Origin: Acinetobacter pullicarnis
Lineage (GTDB): Bacteria > Pseudomonadota > Gammaproteobacteria > Pseudomonadales > Moraxellaceae
NCBI RefSeq assembly: GCF_006352475.1
Contig: NZ_VCMZ01000001.1
Coordinates: 186,001-250,000 of the forward strand
DNA: 64,000 bases
Direction: 5' to 3'
Of the stretch, positions 10,267-18,208 are shown piece after piece. The stretch's first letter is position 1; the number at the start of each line of letters is the position of its first letter. The position numbers and the translations under genes were made by a program. The notes under the pieces are model-generated. The model made no database searches and was not told the DNA's origin. It saw only the letters and a program-made list of their open reading frames with translations.

Positions 10267-10851
10267 ATGCGTACATATGCCTATGTTAGAAATGATCCAG
10301 GTAGCGAATATGATGATATTAATTATATTTCATATTTTTATAAAAATGGATATCAGATTCCTAAACAACGGTTAATATTTGAAGAGGTGACAGTTGATAC
10401 TTCTATTATATATAGAGATAAATTTATTAATTTAATCAATTATGGGCTGGAATCTGGTGATTTATTATTGGTGAAAGGGATTGACTGTTTAGGGCGTAAC
10501 TTTGAAGAAATTTATAATATCGTAAACAAAATTGATCAAAAGAAAATTAGATTGGTTTGTTTTGACTATTCTAAAAATGAAATTAGTGGCGACTTAAAAG
10601 TTTTTTTTCTACACTTTTTGAAAATTTGTTTTGAATTCGAAACAAAATTTAAAAAGATAAATAAAAACTATCCTACAAATAATTTTGTGAAAAAAGTTGG
10701 TCGCCCAGAGATATTAACGCTGGAACAAAAGAAAGAAGTTATCGGTAAATTTAAAAAGGGTTATAGCGTGTATTCACTAGCAAAAGAGTATTCAGTAACT
10801 CGTACGGTAATCAATAGATTGCTTGAGAAGGCTTCACAAGAATTTAATTAA
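10267..10851 (+). CDS. Serine-recombinase-like protein with replaced nucleophile; probable DNA-binding regulator
   Basis: A 194-residue protein with resolvase/invertase layout. The catalytic-fold domain spans about 1-125 and a Hin-type helix-turn-helix about 145-186 (VGRPEILTLEQKKEVI, SVYSLAKEYSVTRTVINRLL). Aligned by eye to gamma-delta resolvase, Arg8 is kept (YVR). The nucleophile Ser10 is Asp, and the LDRLGR motif reads IDCLGR, losing Arg68. Recombination activity is therefore unlikely, while DNA binding looks intact. The ATG at 10267 has ACGGAG 10 bp upstream; a longer frame back to 10192 enters ISAba1 and is not used. Low GC. A role controlling a nearby gene such as the ecp operon is inference. 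Confidence 0.78.
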   Translation: MRTYAYVRNDPGSEYDDINYISYFYKNGYQIPKQRLIFEEVTVDTSIIYRDKFINLINYGLESGDLLLVKGIDCLGRNFEEIYNIVNKIDQKKIRLVCFDYSKNEISGDLKVFFLHFLKICFEFETKFKKINKNYPTNNFVKKVGRPEILTLEQKKEVIGKFKKGYSVYSLAKEYSVTRTVINRLLEKASQEFN

Positions 10852-11047
10852 TATATGTATTTTAATGCTATTCGTTAAATTGATTATTATAAATATTATT
10901 TTATTAAGTACTTGTCTTGATTGAAGTGATTTAAGAAGAAGGTTTAAGTGATTTTATATTGATTATTTTTCGCTGATATTCAAATATATTAAATGAACAT
11001 GAAATCATGCAATTTATTATTGTTAATGGTTTAGGATGATGCAAGTA

Positions 11048-11437
11048 ATGAAAATTCATTCTTTAGATTTACGCCAACGTGCAATTATGGCTTGGAAAAA
11101 ATTAGGTAATAAATCTCAAGTATGTGAAATATTTGGTATTTCACGACCAACCTTAGACCGTTGGATTGAACTTGAACATACGGCCGAATTTGACCCTAAA
11201 AATCGTAAAAATAAGGGTGGACGACCAAGTAGTATTCGAGATTTGGAGTCTTTCAAAAATTTTGTTCAGATTACTGAATTCTCAAGTATTCATGATTTGG
11301 TTCCTATCTTTGAAGAGCAATTTGGTTATCCAGTTGCTTATGAAGTTATTCGAAGAACATTAAAACGTCTTGGATGGGTGCAAAGTAAAAAATGTTTTAT
11401 TGCGCGTAAACCGAAACGCATAGTTGAATCGGCTTAG
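11048..11437 (+). CDS. Orphan IS630-type helix-turn-helix protein
   Basis: A 129-residue protein resembling only the N-terminal DNA-binding part of IS630-family transposases. It opens with KIHSLDLRQRAI and has a first helix-turn-helix at about 20-40 (NKSQVCEIFGISRPTLDRWI). A GGRPSS hinge follows, then a second winged-helix-like part at about 85-110 (VAYEVIRRTLKRLGW). The DDE catalytic domain is absent: the frame ends normally and no catalytic remnant follows. ATGs at 11036, 11039 and 11048 are in frame; 11048 is preferred because AGGA at 11033-11036 fits it and the family begins M-K-x-x-S-L-D. Likely a DNA-binding protein from a transposase; target unknown. Confidence 0.7.
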   Translation: MKIHSLDLRQRAIMAWKKLGNKSQVCEIFGISRPTLDRWIELEHTAEFDPKNRKNKGGRPSSIRDLESFKNFVQITEFSSIHDLVPIFEEQFGYPVAYEVIRRTLKRLGWVQSKKCFIARKPKRIVESA

Positions 11438-11758
11438 TGATGTCATATATTCATATGGAAGTGAAAATTTACAAGCCTGTATTTCAAAAGTATTTTGCTA
11501 GTAATGGTCAGTAATACGCTCCATATGATTTGCATTAGGGAGTGGAGGGGATGTAAAAGAAGATAGAAAGCACATAGAATTGAATAAGTTGCTAGGGAAT
11601 GTATTTTTTAATATTCAAATATTATTGTTAGTAGAGATGCAGCTTGTATAGGTGTTTTATTGAATTTTAATTTTTGATAAAAAAAACATAGAATGATATG
11701 GTCAATTGCAAAAAAAGAAACTATATTACAGTATTCTAATAATATCATTCTAATAGCT

Positions 11759-12100
11759 ATGACTTATCCAATACATTATAGAAAGAAGATTCTAGCAAAG
11801 CTAGAACAAGGCATGACTTTTCAAGAAGCTGCTGCAAAATTCGAATTAAGTCCTACAACGATTCAGCGTTGGAAAAAAAGACTTGAGCCTAAAACAACCC
11901 ATGACTATAAACCACGAAAAATTCATGATGAGTTAATTTTGCAGGATTTGAAAGATTTTCCGAATGACTATCAATTTGAACGTGCGATCCGTTTAGGTTG
12001 TTCTAAATCTGGTATTCAAAAAGCGCTGAAACGTTTAGGAATTAACCCCAAAAAGAATACAAAAGCACCGAAAATAAACAGAAAATCTTATCAGGAGTAA
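11759..12100 (+). CDS. Second orphan IS630-type helix-turn-helix protein
   Basis: A 113-residue protein similar to the small first ORF of IS630 elements. MTYPIHYRKKIL is followed by a helix-turn-helix (about 20-42, FQEAAAKFELSPTTIQRWKK) and a second helical part (FERAIRLGCSKSGIQKALKRLG). A lysine-rich tail ends at residue 113 and no transposase catalytic domain follows. The ATG at 11759 is chosen because the family motif begins there, although its ribosome binding site is weak; an upstream in-frame ATG at 11693 would add 22 residues unlike the family. It could be a leftover IS fragment rather than a working regulator. Confidence 0.62.
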   Translation: MTYPIHYRKKILAKLEQGMTFQEAAAKFELSPTTIQRWKKRLEPKTTHDYKPRKIHDELILQDLKDFPNDYQFERAIRLGCSKSGIQKALKRLGINPKKNTKAPKINRKSYQE

Positions 12101-12443
12101 TGGGATTATTTGTGCTTAGTGGTTGTTTTATATGGTTTTAAATTTTAATCTATAAAAATATTACTTGTAAAAATGTAAGCTAAAATAGATTCAAGATGAG
12201 CAGGCCATTTTACTTTAGAGGAAAAAAAGGGGGATAATCAAGTCAATCATTATTTGAATGGTTATTCCTATCAGAATCTAACTAAACTTGGATCATTATT
12301 AAGCATTCACTATTACACAATCTATATTTGTGCCGATCAACTTTTATGTTGAAAGTTACGAAGATTGAAATTAGGGGAGATGATTTGCTTTATTGCATAT
12401 TAACTTAATATTATAATTCTTTGAATTTGCTATCTATCACAGG

Positions 12444-12479
12444 AATCCTTCTGCGCAATTTGCCAGAAGGATTTTTTAT
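12444..12479 (+). terminator. Rho-independent terminator
   Basis: A 10-bp perfect stem AATCCTTCTG (12444-12453) with its complement at 12464-12473, a 10-nt loop and a following T-rich run. It stands about 340 bp after the second IS630-type gene with no gene between, so it may end a longer untranslated transcript. Confidence 0.75.
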
Positions 12480-12548
12480 TTTAATTCTTATTTAGATTGG
12501 TAGATATTGCTAATCTATTTGTTGGATTTCGCAATTCGGTATATAAAG

Positions 12549-12602
12549 CCAAAGCTCAATAATTTAATGTGATAAGTATCACATTAAATTATTGAGCTTT
12601 GG
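12549..12602. repeat. Perfect 54-bp palindrome centred on a CRP/Vfr-like site
   Basis: Two 26-bp arms (12549-12574 and 12577-12602) are exact reverse complements around a 2-bp centre. The core, 12568-12583, is TGTGA-TAAGTA-TCACA, a perfect consensus CRP half-site pair with the correct 6-bp spacing. The right arm is not followed by a T-run, so it is not a normal terminator. It lies 1.6 kb upstream of ecpA and about 450 bp after the second IS630-type gene. Confidence 0.85.
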
Positions 12603-14178
12603 TGTGTGTAAATCAGGTTAAGTGTAACTTTTGGCATTGCTTAAATATCCATAACATTTTAGTAGTGTATCTGTTTGTGATGAAGTGTTATTTAACCCAA
12701 TGCGAATGAAAGCAGGAGGCGTGGTTGAGTTATACCGTTACTTAGTCCAGCCTTTATGTGAAAAATATTAAAAATAATATAGTTAACTTCACATCATAGT
12801 GATAGCTGAATTCAACAATATCCAGTCAATCGTTAAATCAAAGATAAAATGGTATTTATCACATAATTTATTCTGTAATTTTTTTTATTCGTGAGTATGT
12901 TCTGTATTGGAGATTCCTTTTTAGGAATTGGCTCTAAGGTAGACATTTTTTATGTGTGAAGTATATCCAAGCTATAGAAACAGGAATGGGTTGTAAGGTC
13001 ATGAATACGCGTATAAACCTTTTAATGTGAATTTAATTCAATGGTTGCTGTTGTCAATAGATTCGATGAAAAAGGTTTTCAAAAAGTTAAAGTCTTAATT
13101 TTTGCTAGGGAAGCAGAAATTGAAATTTAAAGCCATTGGTTTTAGAACAAGCTTTAGCTTCTTACCAGATGAATGAGTTTTGATGATTTACCATAAGTAA
13201 TGAAATGATCTCCCTCAGCTTCAACATAAAATTCCTGATGTAAAACCTCAGGGGCTCTCTTTGCTTAAATGTGAGCACTCTTAATACAATCATTTAACTT
13301 ATCAACTTTGGCATGTGAAGCAAGAAAAATAGAAGATCGTACTTGATAGAAAGAGAGGTCTCAATATTTTGGTTAGGACTCATTTAAACAGTAATACCGA
13401 ATGGAATTGGCTGAGTAAGCCATATATTTATAGATTTTAAGCAACATTCATATCATATTCTAGCAATTAAATTTCAAACATATATTGGTTTTTTTAGAGG
13501 TTTGATAGCGGAAATAATTAGCTGTAGTTAGTTGGTGGAGAATAGTCTTAAAGTGACCAAAGGAAGCTATTTTAAAATCAACTTTATCATGATCTTATGG
13601 GAAATAATTTAGTGTGAAAATAAATATTTACTTATATTTTAATTGAAATTAAATGATTATTAATTTTGCGCGTAAAATTATTGAGTATTTATATTATCTA
13701 AATAATTGTGTGATTATATCGTTATTATAATTTACTTTCACCCCTATTGTTAAGGTTTTCTGAATTTTATATTTTCATTTGTTTGGGTTGTATAATTAAA
13801 CCCTTATCTTATATTCTGTGGTTTTGGTGATAATATCAACTAGCTAAATCTTATATCTTATTGTTTTTTATTTTTATTTTTACTAGATGTTTATTTCATA
13901 TAAATTGTGACTACTATTTTATAATAATTTTTTCAGATTTATTTTATGTTCTTTTTTTTGTATTTATTTTTTTATTTATTACATAAAACAAACAGTGATT
14001 AAGTTTGTTTGATTATTTTTTCTTGTTTAGGTTTTAAATTGTGAGTAACATAAAAATGAGTTGTTGATAAAACAATTTAATTTGAATTAAAAATGTAACT
14101 TAACTAATATGTTTAATATTTTGGGCAAGTGCGATTTTTAAATAAGAAAAGTACTTGAACATTAAAAAAGAGATTATT

Positions 14179-14751
14179 ATGAAAAAATTAGTATTAGTCG
14201 CAGCTCTTGCTGCATTTTCAGTACAATCATTTGCCAAAGAAGTTGAAGCAACAGCAACTTGGCAAGCGAGCGCTAAAAAAGATACCACAACTACTTTGGT
14301 TGTAACTGCATCAAATGCTCTACACTTTGACTATCAAGGTTCAACTGAAGCATTTAGTGATGCAAAGGGTAACTTCGATGTATCTATTGATGGGTTAAAA
14401 GGTGCAACAGAATTCAAACTTACTACTGAAGTGTTGAGTGATCAATTAACACGTGGTACGGATACATCAGCTTTAACGGTTGGTGTTGATTTTAATGGTC
14501 AACCATTGGCTAAAGGCACTCCATTTACATTATTGGATACCTCTGCAAATATTAATGGTGGTTTAACCAATATTATGAATGGTTATAACGTAGATGGTAC
14601 TCGTGCATCAGACCGTAGTTCATTCATTTTTAAAGTTGCTTCTGCTGCTGATAGTACAGGTAATGTTGCTTTTTCTAAGCTTCCTGATGGTTATTGGGAT
14701 GGCCAGGTTGCTGTACGTTTCCTTGCAACGTGGACTACTGGTACACCATAA
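14179..14751 (+). CDS. ecpA: Common-pilus major pilin EcpA (MatB)
   Basis: A 190-residue pilin. The signal peptide MKKLVLVAALAAFSVQSFA is followed by a mature chain with the E. coli EcpA pattern: TATWQASAKKDTTTTLVVT, then FDVSIDG, VGVDFNG, NGYN and a C-terminal WDGQVAVRFLATWT. Length is close to E. coli EcpA (about 195). The ATG at 14179 is chosen over a TTG at 14155 because it directly precedes the signal peptide and has AAAGAG upstream. It forms the shaft of Mat/Ecp fimbriae, which mediate adhesion and biofilm. First gene of ecpABCDE. The 181-bp gap to ecpB contains a hairpin that may favour pilin mRNA over downstream genes. Confidence 0.93.
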   Translation: MKKLVLVAALAAFSVQSFAKEVEATATWQASAKKDTTTTLVVTASNALHFDYQGSTEAFSDAKGNFDVSIDGLKGATEFKLTTEVLSDQLTRGTDTSALTVGVDFNGQPLAKGTPFTLLDTSANINGGLTNIMNGYNVDGTRASDRSSFIFKVASAADSTGNVAFSKLPDGYWDGQVAVRFLATWTTGTP

Positions 14752-14790
14752 TTTAATCGAACTTTAGTGTATTAGATAAATTTCCAAACA

Positions 14791-14820
14791 GTTAGAGGGT
14801 GGCAAATGCCTTCCTCTAAC
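14791..14820 (+). promoter_or_regulatory. Hairpin in the ecpA-ecpB gap
   Basis: Outer stem GTTAGAGG/CCTCTAAC (14791-14798 with 14813-14820) and inner stem GGCA/TGCC separated by small internal loops. No T-run follows, so full termination is unlikely. A position just after the major pilin gene fits an mRNA-stabilising or attenuating structure. Confidence 0.6.
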
Positions 14821-14932
14821 TAGGTAAATTATTAATAAGAAATTCGTTGTTAATTAAATCATTAAATAACGAACGCATTAAATCATTTCAGGAGGAATTA
14901 TATCTTCCGGATTATTTTATTGGTGGGATGTG

Positions 14933-15607
14933 ATGTTAAAAATAATAAGTTTATTCTCTCTATTAATTGCTCCAGTTGCATGTTTGGCTATAAGTGTTGG
15001 GGAAATAACCTCATTTATATCGCCAAATGAAACAATTTTAACCAAGGAAATAACCAATACAACGAATGTCGCTCGTTTTATTGGTCTAAAGGTTGAGCGA
15101 ATATCTACCCCTTTAGAAGGCGGTATGGTAATTCCTATGGATACTAAAGATGAGGTTCTATCAGCGCCTGCAAGCTTGGTGTTGCCTGGTGGTGCGAAAG
15201 AGTTTTTTAAAATTGTTTATCAAGGTCCACAAGATGATCAAGAGCGATATTATCGTTTGTCTTGGTTAGACGCACCTATTAGTGAGTTTTCTCCAGAGAA
15301 TCAACCAAAAGGTGCTCAAGCATTAACTTCTGCACGTATAGATACCATATTGGTTGTTTCACCACGCAAAGAAATTTTTAAATATGAAAATAGTGGTGAT
15401 GAAGTTAAAAATTTGGGTAATGCAACCTTTCGAGTAATCTCAGTTGGTAAATGTAAAATTCCTGAAAATGATAAAGACGGTGAAGGCTGTCGAGAGCGTT
15501 ATTATGTGATGCCTGATAAAGCTGTGCGGCTTAAACATACTGATATTACACACTCACAATCTCATATAGGTATTTGGCACAAAGGCAACTATATCAGTGT
15601 TAAATAA
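14933..15607 (+). CDS. ecpB: Common-pilus periplasmic chaperone EcpB
   Basis: A 224-residue chaperone with signal peptide (residues 1-19, ending CLA). The mature chain starts ISVGEITSFI and carries the EcpB hallmarks PASLVLPGGAKEFFKIVY, GPQDDQERYYRLSW, ILVVSPRKE and LGNATFRV; the C-terminal ISVK matches the family end. It holds pilin subunits in the periplasm before delivery to the usher. The ATG at 14933 has GGTGGG about 5 bp upstream; an adjacent GTG at 14930 is also possible. ecpC begins 12 bp after the stop. Confidence 0.92.
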   Translation: MLKIISLFSLLIAPVACLAISVGEITSFISPNETILTKEITNTTNVARFIGLKVERISTPLEGGMVIPMDTKDEVLSAPASLVLPGGAKEFFKIVYQGPQDDQERYYRLSWLDAPISEFSPENQPKGAQALTSARIDTILVVSPRKEIFKYENSGDEVKNLGNATFRVISVGKCKIPENDKDGEGCRERYYVMPDKAVRLKHTDITHSQSHIGIWHKGNYISVK

Positions 15608-15619
15608 TAAATAATTATT

Positions 15620-18208
15620 ATGAAAATATATAGATATTCAATAACACTGGGTATGGTGGGATTAATTGCTATACAAAGTGTTTATTCCGAAGAGGCTCCT
15701 CCACTTCGACGAATTGGAACTTTGGTGCTGCCGTCAGTATTAACCGGTGTTATGGAGAGTGGTCTTAGTATTCCTGTTTATTTGAAATATGATAAACAGC
15801 CATTAGATGCCAAAAGTAATCAGAAAATTGCAGATGCAGTTGTTTATCTTCGTGAGAATAAACTATATATCAGAGAAGTTAGTATTGCTGAGAATTTGCA
15901 AACGACTGAACTTACACAACAAACTAAGACATTGCTCGATGCAATTAGGGATAAAGAGCTTGATGAAAATCTAGTTTATTATGTTGCAAATAATGCATCA
16001 TTGAAATTAGATTTAAAATCAATGTATCTAGAATTGTTGGTGGATGAGTCAGCAATCGGTACAAAAAAAATTGCAAGATCAGATGTTTTAGGTAGATCAA
16101 CAGTTGATAAATTTTCATCTGTTTTAAGTTATCGTTTTGGGACATATTATAACGAGTACGATGGTCAAGGAAACTCTTCTAATTATCTCACTCTAAATAG
16201 TGTGTCATCTTTAAAAGAAAATCACTTTATATTAAATGCATCCGCCTATGGTATTGGAACAAATAATAGTGATTTTGAAGTGTATCGCGCGCTCTATGAG
16301 CGAGATCATAATGGATATCGATTTGCTGCTGGGATGATGGATACTTGGAGTATTCAGTCAATTGCCAGTTTGAATGGGATCAATACCAGTAAAATTTATG
16401 GGCTTTCCTACGGAAATTTAAGTAATACTGTTATTCAAAATACCAGTTTGTCCTTAACACCCATTAATGTGTTTTTACCGAGTGCGGGAACGGTACAGAT
16501 TTATCGCGAAGGTCGATTACTGAGTATTCAGAATTTCCCTTTAGGGAGTCATGAAGTTGACACTTCAAATTTACCTTCTGGTTCTTATAGTGTTGACGTC
16601 AAGACTTTTGTTAATGGTGAGGAAATTAACTCTACTGTTGGGCATATTAATAAGTCATTTGATAATCGAAGCATGAATATAGGCAAAGTAAATTGGCAAT
16701 TATTTGGTGGAATGCTGAAATATAATCAAACTGCTTTTAAAAATCCAAACCAACTAGAGACTGAGCTTAAAAATCGAGAAACAAATGGTTGGTTATTTGG
16801 AGTTGCTTTAAATAAGGATTATGCGTGGTTATCTGGAACATCATTCAGGTCGAGTATTTATGCTTTCACGAATGATGATAATAATGATCGAAATTTGGTT
16901 GCAGAACTCTCAACGAATGTTGCACTCACACCAGAGATTTTTGTTAATTGGCAGACTTTACTTGCAACAGATTCAACCTTTAAAAACACGTTAACTGCAA
17001 ATTATAACTTACCCCAAGGTTATGGCAGTGTGTGGGGGTCGAGAGAATATACGACGATTGGTAATAAACTCGCAATTGAAAAGCGTGATTATTATAATTT
17101 AGGTGGTAGTTTAAATGTAAAGAAAATTTATGATAAGTTGGGTTACTTGTCCTTGAGCTACTCTAAAGATTTAGAGCGTAAAAATGACTTTGTATCGGCA
17201 GAATACAACCAAGATTTATTTAACTTTAAATATGCAACAGTAAGTTTTAGGGCGGGTTTACAACGTAATACATTTACGGATAGTTCGACTGGGGTAGATG
17301 GTAATAATGATTTTTATAGCACCCAGAAAAATAATGATAAATATGTTTATTTTGATGTTCGATTACCGCTGTCTAAATGGTTTTCTGCTGGCGTAAGCAG
17401 CCGGAATGACAATCTCTTAGCAACTGCGGCTTATAAACAAAGCTTTGATGGTGGTTTTATTCGAAACGTAGGGGTTGATATCTCCAAACCGATCAGCACT
17501 AGCGGAGAGAGCAGTGGCTCAAGGGATGCTTCTTTTTCTGGGTATGCAGGTTATGAGCATAAGTTTAATTCGGGATCATTATCAGCAAGTGCGAGTGGTA
17601 GTAATTACTCATTAAATTATACCAGCCAAGGCATCATTGCTTATGCAGAGAAAAAACTTGCTTTAAGTGCGACTAATCTTGAGTCAGGAGTAATGATTAA
17701 TACTGGTTTAAAAGATAATGGCAAAATGTCAGCAGTCGTAAATGGGCAAGCTTACCAAATCTCAGGAAAACGTAGTTTTATCCCATTATCTCCATATAAG
17801 GAATACACCATTGAACTGGCGAATGATAAAAAATCTTTAGATAGCGTCAATATTGTAAGAGGTCGACACAATAAAATTACGCTCTATCCAGGCAATGTTT
17901 CAGTATTAAATCCTGAAATTCAACAAATGATCACCGTATTTGGGCGAATTTATTATCCATCTGGTGAGTTAGCGAGAAAAGTAAATATTAATAACCATAT
18001 TGGTAAAACAGTGACGGATGAGAATGGCGAGTTTTCTTTGGATGTTGATAAGCGTTATCCAATATTAACTTTAATTGAAAACAATGGTGAATTGTGTGAG
18101 GCAGCATTGAAATTAAAGCCTTCAGACCGTGTAGTTTGGGTTGGTGATCTTCACTGTGAAATGAAGAAAACGAGTAGTCAGGTGAGTTTGTTGGAGGCAA
18201 GAAAATAA
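15620..18208 (+). CDS. ecpC: Common-pilus outer-membrane usher EcpC
   Basis: An 862-residue usher of the alpha-fimbrial (Ecp/CFA) type. The signal peptide ends near residue 24. The N-terminal part includes VLPSVLTGVMESGLSIPVYL; the central barrel includes SSVLSYRFGTYYNEYDG and GMMDTWSIQSIASLNG. A plug-like segment reads FLPSAGTVQIYREGRLLSIQ, and C-terminal domains include KRSFIPLSPYKEYTIEL, NHIGKTVTDENGEFSLDVD and VVWVGDLHC, all typical of EcpC. Length compares with 841 in E. coli. It exports pilin across the outer membrane. The stop overlaps the ecpD start by 1 bp, indicating translational coupling. Confidence 0.93.
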   Translation: MKIYRYSITLGMVGLIAIQSVYSEEAPPLRRIGTLVLPSVLTGVMESGLSIPVYLKYDKQPLDAKSNQKIADAVVYLRENKLYIREVSIAENLQTTELTQQTKTLLDAIRDKELDENLVYYVANNASLKLDLKSMYLELLVDESAIGTKKIARSDVLGRSTVDKFSSVLSYRFGTYYNEYDGQGNSSNYLTLNSVSSLKENHFILNASAYGIGTNNSDFEVYRALYERDHNGYRFAAGMMDTWSIQSIASLNGINTSKIYGLSYGNLSNTVIQNTSLSLTPINVFLPSAGTVQIYREGRLLSIQNFPLGSHEVDTSNLPSGSYSVDVKTFVNGEEINSTVGHINKSFDNRSMNIGKVNWQLFGGMLKYNQTAFKNPNQLETELKNRETNGWLFGVALNKDYAWLSGTSFRSSIYAFTNDDNNDRNLVAELSTNVALTPEIFVNWQTLLATDSTFKNTLTANYNLPQGYGSVWGSREYTTIGNKLAIEKRDYYNLGGSLNVKKIYDKLGYLSLSYSKDLERKNDFVSAEYNQDLFNFKYATVSFRAGLQRNTFTDSSTGVDGNNDFYSTQKNNDKYVYFDVRLPLSKWFSAGVSSRNDNLLATAAYKQSFDGGFIRNVGVDISKPISTSGESSGSRDASFSGYAGYEHKFNSGSLSASASGSNYSLNYTSQGIIAYAEKKLALSATNLESGVMINTGLKDNGKMSAVVNGQAYQISGKRSFIPLSPYKEYTIELANDKKSLDSVNIVRGRHNKITLYPGNVSVLNPEIQQMITVFGRIYYPSGELARKVNINNHIGKTVTDENGEFSLDVDKRYPILTLIENNGELCEAALKLKPSDRVVWVGDLHCEMKKTSSQVSLLEARK

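Larger units (their letters stand above)
12101..14178. other. 2.1-kb AT-rich non-coding stretch upstream of ecpA
   Basis: No intact reading frame with a ribosome binding site was found on either strand. Stops are frequent in all frames, including the stretch around 13000-13600 that has a somewhat gene-like composition and may be a decayed gene. The region contains a terminator (about 12444), a perfect long palindrome (12549-12602) and, near ecpA, several short A/T inverted repeats. It must hold the ecp promoter, which could not be placed. Confidence 0.6.

Noticed and set aside
14890..14932. Leader peptide behind the AGGAGG at 14890-14895
   Set aside because: No ATG, GTG or TTG lies at a workable distance; the ecpB start uses the GGTGGG at 14922-14927.
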